Shown in pieces: positions 1-9,113 of a DNA stretch of 64,000 bases. Each line of letters begins with the position of its first letter. Within the stretch, counting starts at the first letter, position 1. The translations under genes were made by a program, and so were the position numbers. A model generated the notes under the pieces. It ran no database searches. It saw only the letters and a list, made by a program, of their open reading frames with translations, and was not told where the DNA came from. The DNA comes from Algibacter sp. L3A6 (GTDB lineage: Bacteria > Bacteroidota > Bacteroidia > Flavobacteriales > Flavobacteriaceae), in NCBI RefSeq assembly GCF_009796825.1, contig NZ_CP047030.1:310001-374000 (forward strand). The letters are read 5' to 3'.

Positions 1-1688
1 ACGTATTTTTCTTCTTCTCCCCAATCGATAAAATCTTCTTGAGTTAAATTAGTCACGTCTTGTAAATCGTTTAATAAATCATAAAAATAACGTTCTCCTG
101 TTACTTTATAATAATCTACGAATGATTTTCCTTCAGCATTTGCTTCAAAATCATTTAAGATTCTACGTAATGCTTCCGGTCCTCTTTTACTTGGTACTTT
201 TACTACTTTATCTGCAAATAATGCATTTCCATTACCTAGGTTACCTCCTCCTAATAAAACTTGTAACGCAGGCGCCACTAATTTTTCAGGTGTTCTAACC
301 GTCATTCCTTGAAAACCAATGTTTGCCATATTGTGTTGACCACAAGCATTCATACATCCACTAATTTTAATTACAAGATCTTCATTTTGTAAATATTGTG
401 GGTATTCTGTCGTAATCATCCGTTCTAATTCTACCGAAATACCAGTACTACTTGCTATACCTAAGTTACAAGTATCTGTACCAGGGCAAGCTGTAATATC
501 TACGGCTTTATTATAACCCGCTTCTACAAAACCTAATTTCTCAAGTTCTTGATAGAAAAACGGAACTAAATCTTCCTTTACAAAAGGAATAACTATATTT
601 TGACGTAATGTTAAACGTATTTCACCAGCAGCATATTTATCAACTAAATTAGCTAGTAAACGTGCTTTATCGGTATAAAAATCACCTAATAAAACTTTAA
701 CACCAATTGCAACGTATCCCTCCTGTTTTTGAGGAATAAGGTTTGTAGATTTCCATAAATCGAAGGCTGCTTGATCTTTTATTTCAACTTGTGGTGCTTC
801 CACTGAAACTGGTGTTGATGCCACATAAGCATCAGCATCAATAGCTACTGTTTTAAATTCAATCGCTTTTTGTTCTTCAGCAATTAAAGCTTTAAAAGCC
901 TCTAATCCAATATCCTTTAAAAGGAACTTCATACGTGCTTTAGCTCTACTTTTACGTTCACCGTAACGATCGAAAACTCTTAAAACCCCTTCCATTACTG
1001 GAATAATTTTATCTGTAGGTAAAAAGCTGAAAAGCTCTTCTGCATGACGCGGTTGAGAACCTAATCCACCAGCAACCATTACTTTAAACCCACGAACACC
1101 GTTTTCTACTTTGGCAATAAAACCAATATCATGTAAATACGATAATCCGGTATCTTCGTCAGTATTAGAGAAAGACACTTTAAATTTACGTCCCATTTCT
1201 TGACAAATTGGGTTACGTAAAAAGAATTTAAAAATCGCATCTGCATAAGGAGATACATCGAAAAGTTCGTTAACATCGATACCAGCAGTTTCCGAAGCCG
1301 TTACGTTTCTCACCACGTTTCCGCAGGCCTCACGCACTGTAACCTCATCTTTTTCAAGCTCAGCCCAAAGTTCTGGAGTTCTTTGTAAATCTACATAGTG
1401 AATTTGGATATCTTGACGGGTTGTAATGTGCAAACGACCACGAGAATATTCATCTGAAACATCAGCAATTCTACGTAATTGGTTACTTTTCATTTTTCCG
1501 AAAGGAATCTTGATACGAATCATTTGAACACCTTCTTGACGTTGGCCATAAACGCCACGAGCCAAACGAAGACTTCTAAATTTTTCTTCATCAATTTTAC
1601 CATTGTTAAATAGCTCAATTTTATTGGCTAATTCAATGATATCCTTTTGTACTATTGGATTTTCTATTTCTGTTTCAAAACTTTGCAT
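1..1688 (-). CDS. Ferredoxin-type sulfite (nitrite/sulfite) reductase hemoprotein, C-terminus cut by window edge
   Basis: The frame reads from an ATG at 1688 to the window edge without a stop, giving 562 residues, so the C-terminus lies outside. It shows the duplicated siroheme/[4Fe-4S] reductase fold. The four cluster cysteines are visible: C401 and C407 in TACPGTDTCNLG, and C445 and C449 in SGCMNACGQH. The early part has the family's substrate-side motif region (GRLHITTRQDIQ). The enzyme reduces sulfite to sulfide with six electrons in the cytoplasm. Assignment to sulfite rather than nitrite comes from the adjacent cysN-cysD-cysH genes, which lie upstream on the same strand; the gap to cysN is 47 bases. 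The family is shared between nitrite and sulfite reductases, so the substrate is an inference. Confidence 0.87.
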   Translation of the reverse strand, partial: MQSFETEIENPIVQKDIIELANKIELFNNGKIDEEKFRSLRLARGVYGQRQEGVQMIRIKIPFGKMKSNQLRRIADVSDEYSRGRLHITTRQDIQIHYVDLQRTPELWAELEKDEVTVREACGNVVRNVTASETAGIDVNELFDVSPYADAIFKFFLRNPICQEMGRKFKVSFSNTDEDTGLSYLHDIGFIAKVENGVRGFKVMVAGGLGSQPRHAEELFSFLPTDKIIPVMEGVLRVFDRYGERKSRAKARMKFLLKDIGLEAFKALIAEEQKAIEFKTVAIDADAYVASTPVSVEAPQVEIKDQAAFDLWKSTNLIPQKQEGYVAIGVKVLLGDFYTDKARLLANLVDKYAAGEIRLTLRQNIVIPFVKEDLVPFFYQELEKLGFVEAGYNKAVDITACPGTDTCNLGIASSTGISVELERMITTEYPQYLQNEDLVIKISGCMNACGQHNMANIGFQGMTVRTPEKLVAPALQVLLGGGNLGNGNALFADKVVKVPSKRGPEALRRILNDFEANAEGKSFVDYYKVTGERYFYDLLNDLQDVTNLTQEDFIDWGEEEKY

Positions 1689-1735
1689 GATATACCTGAC
1701 CTTTTTCTTATTAGAAAAATATTTTTTATTATTTG

Positions 1736-2983
1736 TTACTGGATAAAACCAGCCCCAACCGTGTTATTTGATTGTGGATCGATTAAAATAAACGAACCGT
1801 TTGTTCTATGGTTTTTGAATTGATCAAAAAAGATAGGTTTGTTTAATTTAAATGAAACCGACGCAATATCATTAACACCTAAAGATGTTGCTTCTTTATC
1901 TATTCCTGAATAATCAGGATTAATTTTATGGTTAATTCTATCAACTTTAGCTAATACTTTATTAACACCGTGTTGAACAATATATTTACCTCCAACGGTT
2001 AAGTTTTCAGAATCCATCCAACATACATTAGCTGTAAATTGTTTGTCAATAGTTGGTAAATCACCTTCTTTAACAATCATGTCTCCACGAGATACATTAA
2101 TATCGTTTTCTAAAGTAATAGTTACAGAAGATCGTCTAGAAGCGGTTTCGTACTTTTCGTCGTAGAAATAAATATCTTTAATTTTAGATCTTGTTTTAGA
2201 TGGTAAAACAATAATATCATCTCCAACGCTTAATTCACCACCGTAAACTTTTCCTGCGTAACCTCTAAAATCGTGAAAATCTTCAGTTTTAGGACGAATT
2301 ACATACTGCACAGGGAAACGTGGTGTACCAACATTATAAACATCATTTTTATCTAAATCTTCTAAATGCTGTAATAAAGCATCACCAGTATACCAAGGCA
2401 TTTTATCAGATTTGTTTACAACATTATCACCTTGTAATGCACTTACAGGAATAAATGTTATTTTTTGATCTTGATAATCTCTTTTGCTCATTAATTCAGA
2501 AAAATCAGCCTTAATTTTATTGTAAATCTCTTCTGAAAAATCAACTAAATCCATTTTATTAATAGCAACAACTACATCTTTAACTCTAAGTAAGTTATTG
2601 ATAAAAAAGTGACGATTAGTTTGCTCGATAACACCTTTACGTGCATCGATTAAAATAATAGACGCTTGAGATGTTGATGCTCCAGTAACCATGTTACGTG
2701 TATATTCTACGTGGCCAGGAGTATCTGCTATAATGTAACTTTTCTTTTTAGTTGAAAAATATATATGTGCTACATCAATAGTAATACCTTGTTCTCTCTC
2801 GGCCATTAAACCATCTGTGGCTAATGAAAAATCTAGGTAATCATACCCTAGTTGTTCACTTTTATCTTCAATAGCTTTTAGCTTATCTGAAGTTAATGAT
2901 TTTGTATCGTAAAGGATGCGACCGATTAAGGTACTTTTACCGTCGTCTACACTTCCTGCTGTTGCAATTTTTAATACTTCCAT
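1736..2983 (-). CDS. cysN: Sulfate adenylyltransferase subunit 1 (GTPase subunit)
   Basis: 415 residues with an EF-Tu-like GTPase domain at the N-terminus: the P-loop GSVDDGKST begins near residue 10, and DTPGH and NKMD follow. Beta-barrel domains fill the C-terminal half. CysN couples GTP hydrolysis to CysD-catalysed formation of adenosine 5'-phosphosulfate (APS) from sulfate and ATP. The length matches stand-alone CysN. There is no C-terminal APS-kinase (CysC) extension, which some bacteria have. It lies 84 bases downstream of cysD on the same strand and should be co-transcribed with it. ATG start at 2983. Confidence 0.96.
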   Translation of the reverse strand: MEVLKIATAGSVDDGKSTLIGRILYDTKSLTSDKLKAIEDKSEQLGYDYLDFSLATDGLMAEREQGITIDVAHIYFSTKKKSYIIADTPGHVEYTRNMVTGASTSQASIILIDARKGVIEQTNRHFFINNLLRVKDVVVAINKMDLVDFSEEIYNKIKADFSELMSKRDYQDQKITFIPVSALQGDNVVNKSDKMPWYTGDALLQHLEDLDKNDVYNVGTPRFPVQYVIRPKTEDFHDFRGYAGKVYGGELSVGDDIIVLPSKTRSKIKDIYFYDEKYETASRRSSVTITLENDINVSRGDMIVKEGDLPTIDKQFTANVCWMDSENLTVGGKYIVQHGVNKVLAKVDRINHKINPDYSGIDKEATSLGVNDIASVSFKLNKPIFFDQFKNHRTNGSFILIDPQSNNTVGAGFIQ

Positions 2984-3031
2984 TGTTATTATAATGTTGG
3001 CTAAAAGCCTAATTTGTATTCATTTTAAAAG

Positions 3032-3051
3032 ATTTCCGCTTTCACGGAAAT
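3032..3051. repeat. Short palindrome ATTTCCG-CTTTCA-CGGAAAT between cysD and cysN
   Basis: A 20-base inverted repeat with 7-bp arms in the 84-base gap between cysD and cysN. Closely related copies occur at 3988-4005 and 19505-19524. In RNA it would form a small hairpin between cistrons. A role in mRNA processing or attenuation is possible but unproven. Confidence 0.6.
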
Positions 3052-3067
3052 AACAAAATTGATATTT

Positions 3068-3973
3068 CTAGAAATACCCTTGTTGTTTACGTTTTTCCAT
3101 AGCACCTTCAGATCGTTTATCATCGATTCTAGCGCCACGTTCAGAAATAGTAGAGTCTCTAATTTCTTCTACTACTTTAGAAATTGAAACCGCATCTGAA
3201 TATACCGCTGCAGTACAACTCATATCTCCAACCGTTCTAAAACGAACCATTTTCTCTAACACCTCTTCATTATCATCTCTGTAAACAACATCGTCTTCTG
3301 CAGACCAAATCATGCCATCTCTTAAGAATACTTTACGTTTGTGAGCAAAATATATTGAAGGAATTTCAATATTTTCTTGTTCTATATAAGACCATACATC
3401 TAATTCTGTCCAGTTAGAAATAGGGAATACACGTACGTTTTGTCCGTGCTCAATATCACCATTCAACATATCGAATAACTCCGGACGTTGGTTTTTCTCA
3501 TCCCATTGACCAAAATCGTCACGAACAGAAAAAATACGTTCTTTAGCTCTTGCTTTTTCTTCATCACGACGCGCACCACCAATACAAGCATCAAACTTAA
3601 ATTCTTCGATAGCATCAAGAAGCGTAGTAGTTTGCAACATATTTCTACTTGCATAACGACCAGATTCTTCTTTCACCTTACCTTCATCAATAGAATCTTG
3701 AACGTTACGTACAATTAGCTCTAAACCTAATTCTTTACATAAACGATCTCTAAATTCGATAGTTTCAGGAAAATTGTGCCCAGTGTCTATATGCATTAAA
3801 GGGAAAGGAATTTTTGCTGGGTAAAAAGCTTTAACAGCCAATCTAACCAAAGTAATAGAATCTTTTCCTCCAGAAAATAACAACACAGGTTTTTCAAATT
3901 GCGCTGCCACTTCTCTCATAATGTATATAGCCTCGTTTTCTAACGAATTTATATTTGATGTGTCTTTATTCAT
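3068..3973 (-). CDS. cysD: Sulfate adenylyltransferase subunit 2 (catalytic)
   Basis: 301 residues, the usual CysD length. The PP-loop ATP-pyrophosphatase motif SGGKDS is near residue 35, and the family signature HIDTGHNFPETIEFRD follows. The C-terminus has the typical RISERGARIDDK-like segment (here TISERGARIDDK) and ends GYF. It makes APS and pyrophosphate from sulfate and ATP together with CysN. The gene sits between cysH (upstream, 50-base gap) and cysN (downstream) in a single-strand cys operon. ATG start at 3973. Confidence 0.97.
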   Translation of the reverse strand: MNKDTSNINSLENEAIYIMREVAAQFEKPVLLFSGGKDSITLVRLAVKAFYPAKIPFPLMHIDTGHNFPETIEFRDRLCKELGLELIVRNVQDSIDEGKVKEESGRYASRNMLQTTTLLDAIEEFKFDACIGGARRDEEKARAKERIFSVRDDFGQWDEKNQRPELFDMLNGDIEHGQNVRVFPISNWTELDVWSYIEQENIEIPSIYFAHKRKVFLRDGMIWSAEDDVVYRDDNEEVLEKMVRFRTVGDMSCTAAVYSDAVSISKVVEEIRDSTISERGARIDDKRSEGAMEKRKQQGYF

Positions 3974-3987
3974 AATTTCTTTTTGTT

Positions 3988-4005
3988 ATTTCGCTTTCGC
4001 GGAAT
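3988..4005. repeat. Imperfect copy of the GCGGAA palindrome between cysH and cysD
   Basis: The sequence ATTTCGCTTTCGCGGAAT lies in the 50-base gap between cysH and cysD. It is an imperfect member of the same palindrome family as 3032-3051 and 19505-19524, with the core GCTTTCGCGGAA. Confidence 0.5.
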
Positions 4006-4023
4006 ATTCTAATTTATATTGTT

Positions 4024-4644
4024 TTAAGCGTGTAAACCACACTCTCTATTTTCTAATGCTTTGGTTGGATCGAAATATTTAAACTCATTTGGCAGGTTAT
4101 TCTCTTCCAAATATTTATCTAATTTTTCATCGCTCCAAAAGTAAAACGGACTAACCTTTAATACTCCAGCTTTACTAACACTAAAAATACCAATGCTATC
4201 TCTAAAAGCCGTTTGCCCTTGGCGTAAGTTTGTAAACCAAACTTTTGGGTTATGCTCTGCCATAGCTCTTGTAAAAGGCTCTAACTTTACTTGTTCTGTA
4301 AACAAGGCGTGTTTTGGATCGTCTACATTTGGTATCCCCATAACAACATCTCTATGTGAAGATGTTTGTTTTGGCACATATAAAAACACATTTAAATCTA
4401 GGTCTTTTATAACCTGCTCTGCATGCTTATATGTTTGTGGCGTATTGTAACCAGTATCGCACCAAACTACTGCCGTTTTAGCTTTAACCGTATTTACGGC
4501 ATGCAAAATAGCAGCCTCATAAGGTCTAAAGTTTGTTGTTACTACAGCTTTATCACTTAATTCAAAAGCTTTAGCTATTATTTCTGCTGGTGAAGCGTTT
4601 TTAAAAGCTTCATTTAATGTATTTAATTCTGATTGTTCTATCAT
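4024..4644 (-). CDS. cysH: Phosphoadenylyl-sulfate (PAPS) reductase-type CysH
   Basis: 206 residues from the ATG at 4644. An ATG at 4656 is in frame, but 4644 overlaps the upstream stop as TAATG and gives a normal N-terminus (MIEQSEL). The fold is the PP-loop reductase family, with the WCDTGYNTPQTY segment and the C-terminal catalytic ECGLH. It has only two cysteines, one at VVWC and one in ECGLH. APS reductases carry CC...CxxC for a [4Fe-4S] cluster, and that is absent here, so this reads as a thioredoxin-dependent PAPS reductase. That implies an APS kinase, which is not in this window. Confidence 0.88.
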   Translation of the reverse strand: MIEQSELNTLNEAFKNASPAEIIAKAFELSDKAVVTTNFRPYEAAILHAVNTVKAKTAVVWCDTGYNTPQTYKHAEQVIKDLDLNVFLYVPKQTSSHRDVVMGIPNVDDPKHALFTEQVKLEPFTRAMAEHNPKVWFTNLRQGQTAFRDSIGIFSVSKAGVLKVSPFYFWSDEKLDKYLEENNLPNEFKYFDPTKALENRECGLHA

Positions 4645-4901
4645 TATTTCCCCCATTTAACTGAATTCCAAATACGCTCGTGAAAAAAGTATAGTATCAT
4701 TTTGGTTACAAAATCTACCGATGCGATAGATGCTGCTACCGAAAGTTCACCTGTTAAAAAATAAGAAACTATTAAAGTATCTAACGTTCCAATAAGTCTC
4801 CAGCTTAAAGCTTTCGCTACACTTCTAATTGGTTTTTCTCCAACTGCATCTTCTTGGTAAGTGGACTTTTCTTTATTTTTTAATAACATTTGCGCTATCA
4901 T
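4644..4901 (-). CDS. DUF2061 family small membrane protein
   Basis: 85 residues. After a short charged N-terminus, the DUF2061 pattern SVAKALSWRLIGTLDT appears, followed by two hydrophobic segments and a C-terminal HERIWNSVKWG. DUF2061 proteins are predicted inner membrane proteins of unknown function that often accompany sulfate assimilation genes in Bacteroidota. Its stop overlaps the cysH start by one base (TAATG), so translational coupling is likely. It is the first gene of the cys operon, with the promoter-like sequence about 45 bases upstream. Confidence 0.82.
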   Translation of the reverse strand: MIAQMLLKNKEKSTYQEDAVGEKPIRSVAKALSWRLIGTLDTLIVSYFLTGELSVAASIASVDFVTKMILYFFHERIWNSVKWGK

Positions 4902-4921
4902 TTTCTTAATCTTATATTAAT

Positions 4922-4938
4922 CCTACCGTTTTAGTAGG
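4922..4938. promoter_or_regulatory. Candidate Rrf2-family operator, CCTAC-N7-GTAGG
   Basis: A perfect 5-bp inverted repeat with a 7-base spacer. It is placed where transcription from the adjacent leftward promoter would begin, about 20-40 bases upstream of the first cys-operon gene. A dyad over a start site is a classic repressor position. The regulator gene immediately upstream is Rrf2-type, a family that binds dyads. The match to this protein is inferred from position only. Confidence 0.5.
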
Positions 4939-4943
4939 GATTA

Positions 4944-4973
4944 CAAATGTAATACATTTTTACACATAACAAA
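4944..4973 (-). promoter_or_regulatory. Bacteroidota-type promoter for the cys operon
   Basis: On the minus strand, TTTG (4973-4970) is followed after 18 bases by TACATTTG (4951-4944). This matches the Bacteroidota consensus of TTG near -33 and TAnnTTTG near -7. It faces the DUF2061-cysH-cysD-cysN operon and would start transcription near 4937, inside the inverted repeat at 4922-4938. Confidence 0.65.
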
Positions 4974-5062
4974 TAGGTTTTATGAATTTTTTAGGATAAT
5001 GAAATATTTTCGGGTTAAACTGAAGAAAATTTATAGAAAACCGAAAATTTCTCATGATTTTA

Positions 5063-5482
5063 TCAAGATTTGATATTTGACAAATCGGCTAACGTATTGT
5101 TTCGTAGCACTTTTAGTGTATTGTCGCGTACCATGATCATGAGTTTGTGCACACTACATGCATGCTCATCTGGGCAATCGTCACATTTTTCATAAAAGTT
5201 AAGACTCACACATGGCACCATAGCAATTGGTCCCTCGAGAACACGCATTACATCCGTCATTTTAATTTCCGAAGGTTCTTGTCTTAAATAATAACCACCA
5301 TGCTTTCCTTTTTTAGACCCTAGAATACCAGACTTCCTTAAGGTTAGCAAAATTCCTTCTAAAAATTTCTGAGGAATGTTTTCACTTTTAGCAATAGTAC
5401 CAACTTGCACTGGCGCATCGCCTTCTGATCTAGCAAGAAACGTTAGTGCTTTTAGTCCGTATTTAGTTTTTTTAGATAGCAT
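5063..5482 (-). CDS. Rrf2 family transcriptional regulator with cysteine cluster, probable sulfur regulator
   Basis: 139 residues, the normal size for Rrf2. An N-terminal winged helix-turn-helix (MLSKKTKYGLKALTFLAR) is followed by the typical KKGKHGGYYL wing. A cysteine group follows at C91, C100, C103 and C109, compatible with an Fe-S or thiol sensor as in IscR-type members. It lies directly upstream of the sulfate assimilation operon on the same strand, 161 bases away, with a dyad over that operon's promoter. By family and context it probably represses cys genes according to sulfur, cysteine or Fe-S status. The ligand is unknown. CymR and IscR are functional analogues, not established orthologues. 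Confidence 0.85.
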   Translation of the reverse strand: MLSKKTKYGLKALTFLARSEGDAPVQVGTIAKSENIPQKFLEGILLTLRKSGILGSKKGKHGGYYLRQEPSEIKMTDVMRVLEGPIAMVPCVSLNFYEKCDDCPDEHACSVHKLMIMVRDNTLKVLRNNTLADLSNIKS

Positions 5483-5620
5483 GTGGTAAATATAGTTATT
5501 TAAAACACTTTGCTAATATAATTATTTTGGAGAAGTTTTATAATTAGTAACATCTTGTTTTTCTAAAACACTAAAAGGTAGTACATCAATGTATTTATAT
5601 AAAACTTATATCATCATTAT

Positions 5621-6913
5621 TTATCGTCTTAAAGCCTCTTTAAACTGATAGAAAAAACGTTCTATTAAACGTAAATCTTCAGTAATAATTTCAGCAGAAC
5701 CACGCATTTCTTGTTTAAAATCAATGGTTTTTCCGTAAGAAGTCACTAGTACTTTAGGCAATTCTACATCTATGACATATAAGCCGTTTACATCAGGTAC
5801 TATTGAAACATTTTTAACAACTCCGTTAAGCACACCAAACTCTGTATCAGGATAATTTTCTATTTTTAAATTCACTTTTTGACCAATTTTAATTTTTCCT
5901 GAATTTTGACCAGGTGCTTTTAACTTAGCTATAAACGAGGAATTTCCGCTAGGAATTATTGTAAAAACCAAATCGCCCTGATTAACGGTTTGATTAGAAT
6001 TCCAAAAATTTAAAAACGAAACCTTACCCTCAATATTAGATTGTAAAACGTACTGATACTCCCAATCTCTAACTGCTTTTTTTAATTGATTAAAAGATTG
6101 AATAACATTTTTAAGCAATACCATTTCTTCTTTCACCCTATTAATTTCAGTGCCTTTAGAAGTTTGGTTTGCGTTACTTATCCCTTCTCTAATTTGAGAT
6201 ATTGAAGATTCAAAATTCTTATAATTACGTTCTGCCTGAGCTGCTTCTAGTTGTTTATTTTCGAAATCTTGAGCCGAAATAATACCTTTATCAAACAATG
6301 ATACAAACCGCTGTAAATCCTTCTTTTTAAAGTCTAATTCCGTTTTATTAATTTCTTTTTGAGATTGAAGACTTCGTAATCTTCTATTTAATTCTGAAAT
6401 GGAATATCTATTTGCTACGGCCTCATTGGAATAAGGTTTTAATTCTTTGTTTAATTGATACTGTATATAGCTGTTTTCAAATAAAGCATATTGAGATTCA
6501 ATATTCCCTAAAAACAAAAGAGGTAAACTATCTATTGGAAACTTAAAATATTGTCTATTTAAAGTTATAGTATCTATAATCGATTTAAGCTTAAATACAT
6601 CTTTATAATTAGCCGTATTTTCTAAAATAGCCAAACGCTGCCCACTACTAACCTCTTGATTGTCTTTTATTAAAATCGCTTCTAACTTACCTGTAATTTT
6701 AGCATATTCTTTTTGCGGTGGTATTTTAGTTGTAATTAAAGCTTCTGATGCAATGATATCTGGATATTTTACTAACCAAGACAAAAACAACAGCAATATT
6801 ATTAATACAAGAAATAATACATTTCCCCAACGTATCATCCAATGTGGTACTTTGCTAAGTATTTCTTGAACCTCTTCGCTCCTTAAATCTATGTCTTCTA
6901 GTTTGTCTGACAT
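5621..6913 (-). CDS. HlyD-type membrane fusion protein of a peptide exporter
   Basis: 430 residues. One N-terminal transmembrane segment lies around residues 30-50 (VLFLVLIILLLFLSWLV). A split biotinyl-lipoyl-like domain flanks a long coiled coil (about 90-270), and a C-terminal beta-barrel ends the protein. This is the periplasmic adaptor architecture of type I secretion. It starts one base after the stop region of the C39-peptidase ABC transporter and is the last gene of the RiPP operon. It probably carries matured peptide toward an outer membrane channel encoded elsewhere. Confidence 0.9.
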   Translation of the reverse strand: MSDKLEDIDLRSEEVQEILSKVPHWMIRWGNVLFLVLIILLLFLSWLVKYPDIIASEALITTKIPPQKEYAKITGKLEAILIKDNQEVSSGQRLAILENTANYKDVFKLKSIIDTITLNRQYFKFPIDSLPLLFLGNIESQYALFENSYIQYQLNKELKPYSNEAVANRYSISELNRRLRSLQSQKEINKTELDFKKKDLQRFVSLFDKGIISAQDFENKQLEAAQAERNYKNFESSISQIREGISNANQTSKGTEINRVKEEMVLLKNVIQSFNQLKKAVRDWEYQYVLQSNIEGKVSFLNFWNSNQTVNQGDLVFTIIPSGNSSFIAKLKAPGQNSGKIKIGQKVNLKIENYPDTEFGVLNGVVKNVSIVPDVNGLYVIDVELPKVLVTSYGKTIDFKQEMRGSAEIITEDLRLIERFFYQFKEALRR

Positions 6914-6914
6914 G

Positions 6915-9113
6915 CTATTTCCCTAATTCTAATTGGTTTTTAACCAAATTATAATAATTCCCTTTTTGCTTTACTAAAGCTTCATGATTCCCAATTTCCA
7001 CAATTTTGCCTTGATCTAAGACAACAATTTGGTCTGCATTTTTTACAGTACTCAATCTGTGAGCAATAACAACTACCGTTTTATTTTCAAAAAAAGTATT
7101 CAACTTTTCCATAATCACTTTTTCATTGTTTGCATCTAAAGCAGAAGTTGCTTCGTCAAAAAACAAGAAATCTGGGTTTTTATAAACCGCTCTTGCAATA
7201 AGCAGACGTTGCTTTTGTCCAGTACTTAAGCCCACACCTTCCATGCCTATTTTAGTATTGTACGATAATGGCAAGACTTCTATAAAGTCTTTAATATTGG
7301 CAACATCTACCGCATGTGCCAACTTATCTTTATCGATATAATCTTCGCCCACCGCAATATTGTTAGCAATAGTATCGCTAAAAATATAGCCTTCTTGCAT
7401 CACTACACCACATTGGTTTCTCCATGCTTTTTGAGATACATGTTGTAAATTGTAATTACCAAGTTTTATAGTTCCAGCATTAGGTTCGTAAAATTTTAAG
7501 AGCAATTTCATTAAGGTGGTTTTACCACTACCACTAGTGCCGACAATAGCTGTAATTTTATTTGAAGGAATAGTTAAATCAAGATTTTTTAAAACCATTT
7601 GATCTGCCCCTGTATAACTAAAATAAACCTTTTCGAGGCTTAAATCTGCATCTTGAGAAAGGTCTGTTATTTTATTAGCACCTTGCTGCTCTTCATCTTC
7701 TTTATTATGAATTTCTGCCAAGCGCTCTAACGATATTTTAGCATCTTGCACTTCTCTAATAAAACCTATAAGTTGCGCTATTGGCGAGTTTAACTGCCCT
7801 ACTATATATGTAATAGCCAACATCACCCCTAAGGTAATATCACCATCAATTACTAATTTAGCAGAGAGTACGGTAATTAAAATATTTTTTACTTCATTTA
7901 TAAAACCAGAACCCACCGTTTGGTATTGCTCGAGTGCTAACCCCTCTATGGATACTTTAAATAGTTTAGCTTGTAAAAACTCCCAACCCCATCGCTTTTG
8001 TTTTTCAGCATTATGTAATTTTATTTCCTGCATCCCATTTATAAGCTCAATAACTTTACTTTGTTCTTGACTTACTTGAGAAAAACGCTTGTAATCTAAA
8101 TCTCTACGTTTTTTTAAGAAAATAATAATCCATAAAAAATAAAGAAAACTTCCTATAAAAAACACACTAAAAACCTGTAAACTATAGTATGCCAAAACAA
8201 TACTAAAAATAACAAGATTCACCATAGAAAAGAGCACGTTTAACGACGATGTGGTTAAAATACTTTCTATACGTTTATGATCGTTTATACGTTGTAGAAT
8301 ATCTCCCGTCATTCTCGTATCGAAAAAAGCTATTGGCAAATTCATGAGTTTTACAAAAAAATCTGAAACCAGCGATATATTTATTCTTGCACTTAAGTGT
8401 AATAGAATCCAGCTTCTAATAACCTCAATAGCTGTGCGCCCAATAAACAAAGCTAATTGGGCAAATAAAATAAGATATATAAAGTGTACATCTTGATTTT
8501 TTATTCCAACATCGACAACACTTTGCGTTAAAAACGGAAAAACAAGCTGAAGTAAACTAGCCGCAATTAGCCCGATAACTAATTGCCATAAAAACTGCTT
8601 ATATTTTAATACATATTTTGATATAAACGAAAAACTAAAATCCTTATCAGCCTCATTAGTTGTTGTAGCATACTCCTTTAAATTAGGTGTTGTTTCTAAT
8701 AATAAAACAATACCTTCTTCGGTTTCTGAGCTCGCGTTATTACCAATCCAATATTCTAAAAGGTCGGATAGGTTATATTTAAGCAATCCATGAGCCGGAT
8801 CTGATATGTGATATATGCCATTTTTTATTTCATATAAAACAACATAATGGTTTTTATTCCAATGTAAAATACAAGGTAGCGGTGCTTCTTCTAATTGCTC
8901 CGAAGTAATTTTTACACCAAGTGTCCTAAACCCTATACTTTCTGCCGCATCACTTAATCCTGCCAAACTACTTCCTGATCTAGTAGTTTCACTTAAGGTA
9001 CGTAACTCTTGTAAAGGGATTATTTTATTATAATGCTTTGCTATTATTTTTAAACAAGTGGCACCACAATCTTTAAAATCGAGCTGTTTATAAAAAGGAA
9101 ACTTTTTAATCAT
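6915..9113 (-). CDS. Peptidase C39-containing ABC transporter (PCAT) for leader cleavage and export
   Basis: 732 residues in the classic PCAT order. The C39 cysteine peptidase occupies about 1-140, with catalytic Cys in FKDCGATCLK, His in NHYVVL and Asp in SDPAHG. A six-helix membrane domain spans about 165-470. The ATPase domain follows, with Walker A GTSGSGKTT, signature LSTGQKQR and Walker B FLFFDEATSALD. Such proteins cut after Gly-Gly in peptide leaders while exporting the core. The three precursors at 11332-12048 all have a GG site, so they are the likely cargo. It overlaps the SPASM gene by 8 bases and precedes HlyD. Confidence 0.95.
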   Translation of the reverse strand: MIKKFPFYKQLDFKDCGATCLKIIAKHYNKIIPLQELRTLSETTRSGSSLAGLSDAAESIGFRTLGVKITSEQLEEAPLPCILHWNKNHYVVLYEIKNGIYHISDPAHGLLKYNLSDLLEYWIGNNASSETEEGIVLLLETTPNLKEYATTTNEADKDFSFSFISKYVLKYKQFLWQLVIGLIAASLLQLVFPFLTQSVVDVGIKNQDVHFIYLILFAQLALFIGRTAIEVIRSWILLHLSARINISLVSDFFVKLMNLPIAFFDTRMTGDILQRINDHKRIESILTTSSLNVLFSMVNLVIFSIVLAYYSLQVFSVFFIGSFLYFLWIIIFLKKRRDLDYKRFSQVSQEQSKVIELINGMQEIKLHNAEKQKRWGWEFLQAKLFKVSIEGLALEQYQTVGSGFINEVKNILITVLSAKLVIDGDITLGVMLAITYIVGQLNSPIAQLIGFIREVQDAKISLERLAEIHNKEDEEQQGANKITDLSQDADLSLEKVYFSYTGADQMVLKNLDLTIPSNKITAIVGTSGSGKTTLMKLLLKFYEPNAGTIKLGNYNLQHVSQKAWRNQCGVVMQEGYIFSDTIANNIAVGEDYIDKDKLAHAVDVANIKDFIEVLPLSYNTKIGMEGVGLSTGQKQRLLIARAVYKNPDFLFFDEATSALDANNEKVIMEKLNTFFENKTVVVIAHRLSTVKNADQIVVLDQGKIVEIGNHEALVKQKGNYYNLVKNQLELGK

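Noticed and set aside
5483..5620. Possible promoter or small gene between the RiPP exporter and the Rrf2 gene
   Set aside because: The sequence is AT-rich with weak inverted repeats only. No ORF with a start and family signal, and no convincing TAnnTTTG.
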